The translations under genes were made by a program, and so were the position numbers. Below, piece by piece: positions 34,725-46,899 of a stretch of 64,000 nucleotides of DNA. The notes under the pieces are model-generated. The model was given only the letters and a program-made list of their open reading frames with translations, was not told the origin of the DNA and searched no databases. Source of the DNA: Tetrahymena elliotti 4EA (lineage: Eukaryota; Ciliophora; Oligohymenophorea; Hymenostomatida; Tetrahymenidae); the NCBI GenBank assembly GCA_000231825.2, contig JH720354.1:472965-536964 (forward strand). Reading direction: 5' to 3'. Position 1 is the stretch's first letter. Every line of letters begins with the position of its first letter.

Positions 34725-37700
34725 ATGGATGTTACATTTAAAATTACCAAAATACTTTTTAAAATATTCAAAGCAGTTACAAAATTGAAAAGTATATTTT
34801 ATGGCTTAATTAATTGTATTTTGAAATCCAAGGAAAATGAAAAATTTAATTGTGTAAACAAAAAAGGAGTGGATTGTGTTTGATAGATGTTTTTTAATGA
34901 AAGTTACTTTTAATTTATTTTTTCTCTACTTTTCTTAATTAAATCATTTTGATTGATTGTTTTTATGATTAGGCCTGTAATGAATTTAAAGATGCGAATT
35001 TTGCTGCAAATATTGAAAAGCTAAGATAGGCTCAATAAAATTAAAAAAAGATAAAACTTAAAGGATGGCTTTTAGAAAAATCAAAATATGACGAAAAAAA
35101 AGTTGAGAAATCTGAAAAATAAACTTTTTTATCAATAAATTTTAAGCCACATAACAAGCTAAAAATAATTAAGATTGATAAAATATGTAATCTTTTTTAC
35201 GTAAAATAAGATCAGTTAATAGCACATTTATACAAAAAATAAATTAAATTTAATAAAAAATTTATTAAAAAAATTGAAATTTTCTTCGAATTAGAATCTA
35301 AAAAAGAAGCAATGAATATTTTAGAAAAAATTGACATATTTGGTATCCAAATAGGATTAAATTATAAGCAAGATGGTGTTTATAAAACTGGATTTGGTGG
35401 AATAACGACCATAGTTTTTATTGCTCTGATGACAATATTTTTTTTTAATAGCGTAAAATAATATTTTAGTTGTTTTTCAATATTTTGATAACTTATTTAA
35501 TCAATAATAAATAGATTATCACTCTGATAGAAAAATGTATTAATTGTTTATAATTATAGAGTGAAGTTTTTTCATATTTTAAAATTTTAAATAATTAGCT
35601 TAAGTTAATTACACTACTTCTCCGTCTGTGCTAACTGAACCAGGCATTATTGAGTTAAATACTAATAGTTATTAGATAGCTGTAAAGATAGATTAAGACG
35701 ATTTTATTACAAATCCTTTCTATAATGTAACATTTGAACAAAGACATTATATCAGATATGACAATGGCACTTTATTATAAAACAAAGTATGTTTAAAATG
35801 AAATTTAAATTATCAATTAAAATATATTTTACTTTTAAGACTAAAATATAGCTAGAACCTTGCACTTGGGATCACTTTAAAGATCTTCCTAATTTGCAAT
35901 ACAATTGGACTGATGCCTTTGAGTTATAAGAACTAAGTGATTTTTTATGCTTATAGTATGAATTTATTTTGTTTATCATTATCAATTTACTAATTTTATC
36001 TCGTTTGTTAATAAAATCAACTTAATTCAATTAAATTAGAAAAAACTAAACTTTCTAAGTTGGAGGAAAATTTGAAAACAGAGACTTTTACCATCTGAAA
36101 TTCTTAGTTACAGAATGCAAAAATTCATCTGATACGACAAGAAAATGGCATCCAGTATGCAAGACTCCTGAAGAGATTAAAGATAAATAAAATGATGAAG
36201 ATACAAGAATTGATTTTTTATTTACTAATTATAATTTAAATCCTGAAAAACCAGAAGATACTTCCTAAATCTTTTTGGATAGTATGTTTTTCACCTTCTA
36301 ACCCTAATATGTACGTAAATGATTTATTCTAAAAAATAAATGGCAACAATATTTAAATAAAAATTAGATGTATTCGACTGCGAATATTTTTATTACATAG
36401 AAGACTATGACAACTGATAATAGCTTGTTTCCTTTTGAAAATAATTCTGATGAAGTATTTCCAATTTATAGTTCTGGAGATTACAAGCAACAATATTCTG
36501 TTGGAAATTATACAAAATATTCTGAAATTTTCTTCCTTCGTAGCAACTATGACACTTAAATAAATCGAGCTTATTAAAAAATTGATTAAGTTATAAGTTA
36601 CATCGGTGGATTTTGTTAAATGTTTTTGCTTGTTTTTGCTTTTGTGGGTAAAAAACTTTAAATTAATTTGTAAGTTTTGTTAATGTTATTGTTTTTTTTT
36701 AATAATTAGTGAGAACTTACAATTCATATCATTACTAATTTGAGCTTATTAACAGGCTGTATGATTTCGATTTAAAATCTTTGGATAATGATAACAATAA
36801 TGATTTTCACCCTAATAAAACTAACCCAAATAAGCAAAGAAGAGCATCTAGTGTACATTCAAAAAATAACTCTAAGGTAAATCCTTTAGAATCTTCAGTT
36901 TAGATAAATGCTCATTAGTCTAGGGGGGATAAGTCCTTAAAAGATAAAAGAATTTGCTAAACAGATATTCCTTAACAAAAAATTCCCTACTCTTCAATTG
37001 ATTTGGAAGGGTTTAAAAATGAAAAGAGCCAATAATATGAAAGAGGAGATGCAAAAGGCAAAGAAAAATTTCATGATGATAAAAATTATGAGTTTTCGAT
37101 TCTCAAAGAAGGCATAAGCCCTATATTAACTAGAGCTTCTCCTTTAAAGAAAATTTAATTAGAAAAACTTTAAGATTCAATAAATCAGACAACATCAGCT
37201 TTTCATTTGAATAAAATATTAAAGAAAGAAACCAGCTATCCCCATTAAGATGAGTTGAAAAAATTAAAGCTAATAAATGTATCAAATAAAAATATATCGA
37301 AAGAACTGTAAACCTCTAATATATCAACACTTAATATTTAACAATCAAATATCGAACATTACCACTATAATTAGGTAATATAATATTTTCCTTATATCAT
37401 TTCATTTTTTCTTTTGGTCTTACTCAAACAAACTTTTTGTTAATAAATTTGATAAAAATTTGTAGAAGAGAAGATCAAATAAAAATAAAATAGAAAAATT
37501 TAATTATCTATCTAATTAATTTAATATTTTAAAAATAGTATTTACCTCAAGCAAAACAAGAAGAAAATTATTATACTGTAAAGATGAATTAATATAATGA
37601 TGGAGGGTTTGATGAATGCTTAAACCCTGCTCTATAAATAACAAGTGCATAAGCATTGCAGATTAAAAAAGGTCTTAAATTCTATAATGCTCAGCAATTT

Positions 37701-39023
37701 TTGGAAAGAGAAATTACAAGTTATATCAGGAAAGAAAATCCAATAAAAATGAGTTTCTAATATTTTATCAACTCTATAACATTTGGTAAATTTTGCAATA
37801 CCCCAAGAATTTAGCTGTTAAATAAGGCAAATGATATGCTTTCTAAGGATATTGATATTTATGAATTGATAAGGAGTATAAAAGAAATTGATAAACTGAA
37901 GTAATTGCTTCTTAATATGGAACAATAATCACTTTTTAATTTCTTCCCTAAACCTTTAATATCTATGAAAGAAGATGATAGTATACCTAAATTAGATTAT
38001 TTAAACAAAATACCTGCAAATAATAAATTAGCTTTTAATAAGCTAATTTATCACCAAAAAACTACCTCATTTAGATAAATTGCTTTAGTTATAAAAGCTA
38101 TTAATCGTTTTAAAATGAATCTAAAAAACAGTAAATATTCACAAATGAAAAAATTATTTGAATCCTATTTGAAGATTCTCAATTCTTAAGATCCTAACAA
38201 TTCCTCACCTAATGAGTAACAAACATTTTTATTTTTTTCACCTTTTTAAATTTACTAAAAAATAATAGAATTAATGAAAGACTTATCAAATTGCTTGGAA
38301 AGGATTTGATTAAAATTTTTGAAGCTACAAGAATGTATAAAATTAAAATTTTTTAAAAAGTACTTTAAATTTATTTATTAATCTAAAATTTGAAGGATTT
38401 ATATCAAAACTGAAGAGTAAATTTACAAGGAAGCTTTTCTAGCAATATAGTAGAATTAAGATGGTGTTTATTTCAATCATCATTATGATATTACTCCTAT
38501 TCAAAAATAAGAGGAGGTCAAATAATATTTTGAAAATCAAGATAATTAAATATCTGAAAGTTAAAATCAGGAATAAAAGGAACAATCTTCTTCAAATTAG
38601 AAAATGGAAGAATAAAATAAAAAAGTTCAGACATAAAATGAAATAAAAGAAACAGAATTAAATCTTTAGCAGTATTAAGTTTAAACTGACTAAAATATAT
38701 CTGCATTAAATATTACATCACTACCTTTTATAAATAATTCTACAAGTAATGATTAAGCTAACATAATTAATATCAATCAGAACCTAAAAAATGATGAAGA
38801 TGAAAACGAAATACATCAGCCTGAAGATAATTAAGAAGATTTAAACTTCTATCAATCTTATAGTATAAATAAAAATTTTGATTAGATAAATAATAGTGGT
38901 TTAAGCAAAAGTAACGGATTTGCTATTAGAAGTGAACTTAATACTCCTATCCAAATAATTTAAAAAGCTAAATCTAAGAAAAATAACTATGCTAAATCAC
39001 CCAAATAGAAAAAATAAAAATGA
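34725..39023 (+). CDS. Two-span membrane protein, tandem paralogue 2
   Basis: The core gene starts at ATG 35312 (MNILEKIDIFGIQIGLNYK). Exons: 35312-35468, 35599-35786, 35852-35955, 36040-36310, 36368-36647, 36710-37374, 37539-38215, 38269-38334 and 38396-39023. They give 1011 residues ending at TGA 39021, in phase throughout. It shares with its neighbours the GFGG span, LEPC, DFYHLKFLVTEC, the MYSTANIF exon, VISYIGGFCQMFLLVFAFVG, FELINRLYDF, FNFFPKP and LLGKDLIKIFEATRM. It has one extra intron (37375-37538) in the cytoplasmic region. The frame upstream of 35312 stays open to an AG at 34972. A 119-bp GT..AG intron would join it in frame to ATG 34725, adding 156 Lys-rich residues (NEFKDANFAANIEKLRQAQQ). 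The neighbours have no such extension, so 35312 is the conservative start and 34725 the upper limit given here. The function is unknown. Confidence 0.75.
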
Positions 39024-40084
39024 AAAAATTACTAAATTAATAATTACTAACTACTTACTTTCTTTCTTTGTAAAATAAATTACCTGTTATAAATACCTAT
39101 TTGTAATCTAAAAAGTAACAATGAATAATAAATAAATTACTCTCTTTCTTTTATTTTTTATTGCATGTTAGTGAGTTAAGAATTTTTATTTTGAAATTTT
39201 TGCCATTAATTTTCATTTTGATGAGAAGCAAATATTTCTGAAATAAAGGAAATATAAATTGCTGATGTATTTTCTATAAGGTTATTTCTATTAAATTAGG
39301 GAATTTCTATTAAATTTTGAATTAAATAGATTGACAATATTAAATCTAAATATTATTGCTAAATTATTTATTTTATATTACTTCTGCTAGCTAGTTAGTC
39401 AAATTTATTTAGAAATCTTATTCTTTAATTTTTATGAAGAAAGAAATGAATCTGATTACAAATTTTAATTGCTTTATTTTATCGCAAAAATTTATTTCAA
39501 ATAAATTTATGATATTAACAAATCTACTCTCATTAACACATTTTAGAATTTTTATTAGAATTCTTCTGAAAATGTGTTGGTCTTTTTGTTGTTGAAAAAC
39601 GCAATTGAATTTCTATAATATATTTAACACTTTGAAGTGAAAATATTTTTCACAATAATAAAATTCATTCTTTCTCTCTTTCTTTGTTGCTTTTTTTTTT
39701 TCTAAAATATTTCTTGTTGAAAATATAAATATTAAGTTTTCTAAGAATTTTGAGAGAAATGCATTTTAAATCAATAATTTTAAAAGAGTTTTTTCCTTAA
39801 TTTTGATTCCTAAGTATTTTTTATGAAATGAAATACTTAAGTATCAAATATTTGTGTTATCAAGAGAAGAATTAGTTAACAAAATTAGTTAATAATATAT
39901 TTTATTCATTAATTATTAATGTTTTATAAAAAATGCAAATCAAACTTATTTTTATTTTATTACAAAATATTACAAAGAATTAACTGAAAGTACTGTACTG
40001 GATAGCTTAATAATTAAATTATTCATTATATTTAATTTCTTTGTTGAAGAAGGTTATTGATAAAAAGATATATTTTTGAGATTA
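39024..40084. other. Spacer between paralogues 2 and 3
   Basis: AT-rich DNA with no supported gene. No transposon remnant was recognised. Confidence 0.6.
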
Positions 40085-43000
40085 ATGCAAAAGTATTTGA
40101 TTAAGTCTTTCAAAGGTTTGGATATCTTTGGATCAGATGTTTCTTTAAATTACAAAAATGATGCTATTTATCGTACTGCATTTGGAGGAATGATTACAAT
40201 AATTTTTGCATGCTTTATGGTTGTGTTTTTTTTTAATAATGTAAGATATTTTTTAAAAAAAGAATAATTTAAGCGCTTACAAATAAAATGTTTAAATAAA
40301 ATAACAGGTCAAGACATTAGTTTCTAAAAGTAATCATAAAATATTATTTCTAACTTAATCCAGTTTCTCATTTTTAAAAATATTCAAAGCTTAAATAACT
40401 TTTGTTGAATCTGTTGAATATAATACTGATCCAGATATTTTAGAAGTTGGAAGCAACAATTTTATGATTGCTGTCAAAAATGACTAATAAAATTTTATAA
40501 GTAAACCACAATATAATATAACTTTTGAATGGAGACATTACAAAAGATTTTAGAATGGTACCTACATTTAAAGTAAAGTAAATATTAGTTTAAATAATTA
40601 TCATAACTATATATCATTACTTCTACATTCAATAACTAATAAAAATAGAACCCAATGCAATTAGAACCTTGCACAATAGATCATTTTGCAAATATTCCAT
40701 CAAAATAAATTAATTGGTCTTAAGCTTTTGTTGAATAAAATTTAGCTGATTTTCTTTGTTTAAAGTTAAAATTAATCAATTTATTTTTAAAAGCTTTTTC
40801 ATCATTTTTAAAATTAAAAGGAAGGGAGAAGTTTACAAAATTGGAGGAGCTTTTTCAAGTAATGACTTTTATCATATAAAATTTTCTGTTGTTAATTGTG
40901 TAAATTAAACCTAATGGCCAGATAATTTTGCTTGGCAGCCAGTTTGCGATACCCCTCAAAATATTAAAGCTAGCCAAAGTAAATCTACTAGAGTTAATTT
41001 TTTGCTCACAAATATGTAGGTTAATCCTGAAAAAACAACAGATCCAGCATAATCTTTTATAAACTCACTGATATTTTCATTTTAACCTTCAAAAGTAAAT
41101 AGATATTTGCTTAAAAATAATAACTATGAATTTTATATTGATATCAAATGCTAATATTGTTTAATAAAATTAAGATGTACACTACGGCTAATTTGAATCT
41201 GAATTAATAAACAATTAATACTGATGAAAGTCTTGTTCCACTTACAGATATTTCTTCAGAAAGTTTCACTGTTCATAAAAACAATGATTACACATAATCG
41301 TTCTCAGTTGGAGATTTTTCTACTTTTTGTGATATTTACTTTATCAGAAGTTTTTTTACAACTACATATGATAGATAATATTTAAAAATTAATGAAGTAA
41401 TAAGTTACATTGGAGGTTTTTGCTAAGTTTTTCTTTTGATATCGGCAATCATTGGTAAATTTACTTTTATTTTTTTCATAAAATAATAAGTATCTTATAA
41501 TAAAAATAGTTGATTATTATAATCACTATGTTTATACATTTGAGCTTGCAAATAGATTGTATGATTTTGATATAAAAAGAAAGAAAAAGAATTCAAAGAA
41601 ATAAAATGAGTAAAACTAGATGGATAAATATACTATTAACATAACTGAAGCTGATTAAAATTAATAAATGACCACTATGGCTGATGAATAAAATAAAATA
41701 AATAAAAATCACTTGAAACCTAAAATAAAAGATTTCTTAAGAATTAAGAGTTTAAATTAAGATGGGAGAATTTTAACAAGGGAAGATGCTGGGCTTATTC
41801 CTCTTGATTAAATACAAAGAATGCTCGAAAAATAAGATAATGCAATTAACATAAATCTTAATATTAAGGATTAAGAGTTAAAAAATAAAGCAAATGATTT
41901 AAAGCAATAAAACAATATATTTAATAGTACCAACCCAAGTAATACTTTAGGATTATATAATCTGAATAAGAAAGATTATTTAATTGCTGATAAAGAGAAT
42001 CTAAATTAGAAATAAGAACAGAATAAATAGTTTAATTAATTAGGTAATTCATTTATTTTAGACAATCATTAAGGTGTTAAAAATGACGGAGAATTTAAAC
42101 AAGGAAAAATAAATGAAAATGACAATAATAGCAACTAAAAGTGTAAAGAAACTAATATTGATTAATTAATCACAAGTCCTTAATTTCATAATTAACTTTT
42201 GTCATCAGATAGAAATCAGTTGCTACAAAATAATTAAAATTTTGATTTAGAAAAATCAGATTTATAAATCATCTAAAATTTAAAAACGAAAAGATCAACA
42301 AGTTCCAATATAAACTATCTACACAACGACCCTTCTACCAATTAAAAAATTTTAATTAATGAAAATTTAACAAATAATATGTTTTAACGTAATAAATAAA
42401 CTAGTGTAGTTACTCCCAAAAGTTCAGTTTAAAAACCAATATTTGGAGAGCTTGAAAAGAAAGAGTTTTTAGATAGGGAGTTGAAGTTTTTATTATTAAG
42501 AGAAAGGAGTCTTCATTTTAATTTGAAATTTTTTTTTAATAAAATTACTTGTGGAAAATTTTTTAATTCAGACGAAATAAAACTTCTTCAAAAAGCAGAT
42601 GATCACATTCGAGAAGATCTAGATATTTTTAATATATTAGATAGACTAAAAGAGATAGAAAAACTGAAGAAATTATTCTTGAGCCATGAGCAATAAACAT
42701 TATTCAATTTCTTTCCTAAACCTATTGTTAGTATTGATTAGCAAAATAATATTATTGATAGAAAAACATTGCTTACAGAGATTGAATAAAAATAAGATGA
42801 AAGACCAAGAAAAGATTCAAATAAACTTCAGATTTCTTTAAAAAATATAGGAATTGTGAGTAAAGCTATTTCTAAATTTAAAAATTCATCTAAAAAAAGT
42901 TAACTTTCACACTACTAGAAACTGTACAGCTGCTATGAAAAATTAATTGAAGATGACAAAAATGAGTAAATTTTATTTTGTTTTTAATATGCTCACAATA

Positions 43001-43508
43001 AAAATTTATTAAAGCCAATAAAGATTAATGAATAACAAATTAATTGATTTAATTGGGAATGAGATGAAAACAATATTTTAGCTTGCCAGATTGTAAATAA
43101 AATTTCAAACTTTTTAATTTTATTTCTATTTTTATTTATTATATTAGGATGAAAAAAAAATCAAAAGAAAACATTAATTAAAGCATAGGTTCATCATTAT
43201 TTTTTTAAAATAAGTAACCTCAAAATAACAATCATGAGGTTAGTAAGTTTATGTAAGAAAAAGATCACTTATCTTTATTTGCATACAATATTTAAATTAA
43301 CAACGATTAAAAATCTACCTAAAAAAATGAAAGTAATAAAAATTCCAACTTAACTTTAAGCGATCAACAAATTTAGCCACAACAAAATCCTTCTAAGGAA
43401 TAAATCACTGAAAATGACTAAAATAAAATGGCTGGTTCCTAAATTTAAGAGGACATAATAATATTTGATTAAAATGAAGAAGACTTATCATCAATTAAAG
43501 AAAACTGA
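40085..43508 (+). CDS. Two-span membrane protein, tandem paralogue 3
   Basis: Eight exons: 40085-40289, 40390-40577, 40649-40764, 40821-41094, 41175-41454, 41510-42965, 43024-43092 and 43148-43508. They give 982 residues ending at TGA 43506. The predicted length equals that of paralogue 1, as do exons of 188, 116 and 280 bases. The start reads MQKYLIKSFKGLDIFGSDV. The first span follows YRTAFGGMITIIFA. The second is VISYIGGFCQVFLLISAIIG, then FELANRLYDFDIK. The cytoplasmic tail is Gln/Asn/Lys-rich. It contains the conserved block (LDRELKFLLLRERSLHF, ITCGKFFN, REDLDIFNILD, EIEKLKKLFL, FNFFPKP) and then LIDLIGNEMKTIFQLARL, split over the last introns as in the other copies. The final exon is an acidic, Gln-rich tail. 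It sits 3' of paralogue 2 and 5' of a NEK kinase on the same strand. The function is unknown; shared gene structure shows descent by tandem duplication. Confidence 0.85.
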
Positions 43509-43770
43509 TTGAAAACATGCTTGAAAAACAAAACTAAGAAACTTAAAAATAAAAATAGAATATTACTAAAATAAAAAAAAGCTTTTTGTGTTGAAATAAT
43601 TTTAGTTTAATTAGATCTAAAAGTTATTCAATAATCAAAAATATTTTTTTCTTTTCAAGTATTTTTTAGTATTAACTTAGTTGTTTTAGGATTAATAATA
43701 TGTAATCTAATTAACATAGTTTGCATTTGAATCAATATTTTATTTTTTGTTAAATAACACTCATACATGC

Positions 43771-46386
43771 ATGCATAGTTCATACTTATTAGAGATTTTT
43801 AATTTTGTTTATTCTAAGCCAGCTATTATTTATGATTGTAATAGAACATAAAATTTATAGTAATAAAGTTATTTATCAAAAAAAATCACAATTAGGTTTC
43901 ATAGAAAGTAGACTATTAAAACTTCTTATATTGATTTATTAAATTCAATTAATCTAAAAGATCAATCTTTAGATGGTATGAAATTGTAGAATTTTGAAAT
44001 TATTGAAAAACTTGGCGAAGGAGCCTATAGTTAAGTCTATAAAGTCAAAAGAACCATTGATTAGCAAATATATGCATTAAAAAAAGTTAATCTTACTAAT
44101 TTATCTCTCAAAGAAAAGGAGAATGCTCTGAACGAAGTTAGAATTATTGCATCAATAAGGCATCCAAATGTAGTTTCTTTCAAGGAAAGCTTTTTAAGCG
44201 ATGATGGTGAGTTCCTATACTTAGTTATGGAGTACGCAGATGATGGAGATGTCTTGGAAAAAATTAAAAAACACATCAGAAACGGGACACGGTTGAGGGA
44301 AGACTACATCTGGAGTGTCTTTATATAAAGTGTGAAAGGTCTTTAAGTTCTTCATAATTTGAACATATATCATAGAGACATAAAAAATGCCAATCTATTT
44401 TTATATAAAGATGGAACAACTAAAATTGGAGACTTTAATGTTTCCAAGTAAGCCAAGATGGGACTCCTATACACATAGACTGGTACTCCTTACTACGCTA
44501 GTCCTGAGGTATGGAGTGATTAGCCCTATACAAGCTCTAGTGATATATGGAGTTTAGGATGTGTTTTGTATGAATTAGCTACTCTGTCACCTCCTTTTAA
44601 TGGTGAATCAATGAAAGAACTTTATGGTAAAATAATAAGTGGAGTTTATAAAAAAATATCCCCTAAATATTCTACTGAATTATCAACTATGATTTAAAAT
44701 ATGCTGCAAATTGATCCTAAAAAGAGATTATCTTGTTTATAAATTCTACAACTACCTTATGTTCAGAAAAAGATATCAGAGAAACGCATTTTGTCGAGAG
44801 AAGAAGATGAAAAGTCAACATTACTAAAAACAATACAGTTTAAGCCTGTAGCTGCTTCATTACAAGAGAATTTACCTTAGCCTAATTATCCTAATGTATC
44901 GCACAGCAAAAGTGTTAAAAAAATAGTTAACGAGTTTTTAGAAAATTAGGATGATAGTAATAATAATCATGAGAACAGCTTTTGTTTGCAGCCTTCTTTA
45001 AGCATAAAATCACCAAGAGAAGTGGATCCTTCTACTAGCCCACTACCAAAGAAGTAACAAAAAATAAATTATTATAAAAAGGAATCTCTTATCCCTTCTC
45101 TAAGAGAAATTAAATCTAAAAAAAATGTTCCTTAAAATGAGAGGAGCATTGATAGGTCTAGTAGAAGCAAAATTTCTATATAAATGGATAGTTAAGTCGA
45201 ATCTGAATAGAAAAAAAATGATAATAGTTTTAGTTATAGTGATGAACCAAGCATGTGCATTCAACTAAAGAAGAAAAAAAATAATCCAAGTGAAAATAGC
45301 CTATAAAAGAAAGAGGTCTCAAAAGATCAGCTATTCACTAAAGAAAACTATTCAAGAGGAAGGTCACCTAATTTAAATAGAAATGTTAAAATTTAAGAAG
45401 AATATCTTTTATAAGATAAGTAAAAAGAAATTGAAGGAAGCTTGAATGAAAAAAGAAAGCATGTTTTAAAAGACAATTCTTTTAATCACTAACTGAGTAA
45501 TATTTCTTCTCCTAGGGATAATCACACAAGAGCAAGTAATCACTCTTAAGACCAAAGCAGTGCTAATCAGAGTGGAAAAAATATATTTCTACCTATTTTA
45601 TATTAAAATAAATAGTTTCTCAGCTCCTCAAATAGTCCACCTGCCTCTAGACTAAGATAAGAAGCAATAACTCGTAAACTGATGAAAGATATGTATGCAG
45701 CTAAAGTGCAAGAATAAAATAAAATTAGAAGCCTAGATAAAAAAAAGTAGTATATTTAGCTTGAAATAGAAAAAAATATCAGGTAAATACCTTCAATGCA
45801 AAATAAGAATATGAACTAATCCATAGACTCTTCAAATGAAAGATAAAAAAACAGATTAGAAAGATAAAATAACTAGTTTTAAATGTAAAAATATGCTGGA
45901 CTATCAAGCATAGAAGAAAAGAAAGAAGATAATTAAATTCAAGACAGCTAAATCTTTAATACAGGTGGCGGTTAAGATTTAAATAAAAGGTCTTTGGAAA
46001 AACAAAAATCTATAGAAAATGAAAAAGTAAACCAATAAAATTAAATTAAATCTTATAAAAGATATCATATTTTGAGAGACTCCTCAGAGTAACAATTAAA
46101 GCTTTAGCAAAATTCTCTATCTCCTAATAAATAAAAAGATGATTTTCATCTCCCTTTAATTAGCAAATCTTCAGTTCTATAAAATTTTGATACAAACGAC
46201 CAACTATAACCATAAAAAAACATAAATAAAATTAGAATTCCTACAAATCTCCTTAGAAAAATTGATGTAGACGATCAATAACCATAATCAATCTAAACAA
46301 TTAAAAAATTTCACCACATAGCTTCACTACATGATTCTCACAATTCAATTGAATAGCTAGTAAGAAATAATATTAATGCCTAATGA
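43771..46386 (+). CDS. NIMA-related (NEK-type) serine/threonine kinase
   Basis: A single long exon ends at TGA 46384. Counted from ATG 43771 it is 871 residues. An internal Met at 43978 (MKLQNFEIIEKLGEG) would give 802. The upstream start is preferred because the extension DLLNSINLKDQSLDG is protein-like, but this is not certain. Kinase marks, numbered from 43771: glycine loop LGEGAYSQVY at about 81; YALKKVNL; MEYADDGDV; HRDIKNANLFL at about 201; IGDFNVSKQAKMG, with DFN in place of DFG; TGTPYYASPEVW; SSSDIWSLGCVLYELATL. A DLN/DFN-VSK variant is known in NEK-like kinases of algae, plants and ciliates, so it need not mean inactivity. After about residue 330 the tail is Lys/Ser/Gln-rich, with coiled-coil-prone Lys/Gln/Glu stretches. 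NEKs act in cilium/basal-body and cell-cycle control, which makes such a role likely here. Confidence 0.9.
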
Positions 46387-46899
46387 TTTTATATTCAAGT
46401 CTAATTTATATTAAATTATTAATGTAATTACATTTAAATTTTATATTTTAAGCATCTTTGAGCTTCTATTAATAGTTAGTTGCATTTCAAATTCTTAATT
46501 TTTAAATACCATCATCATTTTTTTTATTTCATTACTATTTCTATTAAATTATTATTCAATTACCTTACACCCTCCCTTTTTATTAGCTTAAAAATTTTTA
46601 ATAAATTTAATTAAGAAAATCACCAAGAAATTTTGAAAAAATAGATAAAACAAACCCTTTAAAAATTTTTGAAATATATTTTGGAATGCATACGATTGAT
46701 TTTTCAGATCATATTTTTTAAATTAAAATGATATTTATTAAATATTAATTAAAGCTGATGAGCAGCACAGTATTTAATATACAAAGTCTGATAAAGTTTG
46801 AATAATTTAATTCAGAACATTCGTTTAACAGTTTAGTTAGTATATATAAAAATAGATTTAATATAAATTTATACTTTTTTGTTTATTTATTTTATTTTT
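46387..46899. other. Spacer between convergent kinase and ubiquitin-ligase genes
   Basis: AT-rich 3' flanks of both genes. Nothing else seen. Confidence 0.6.
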
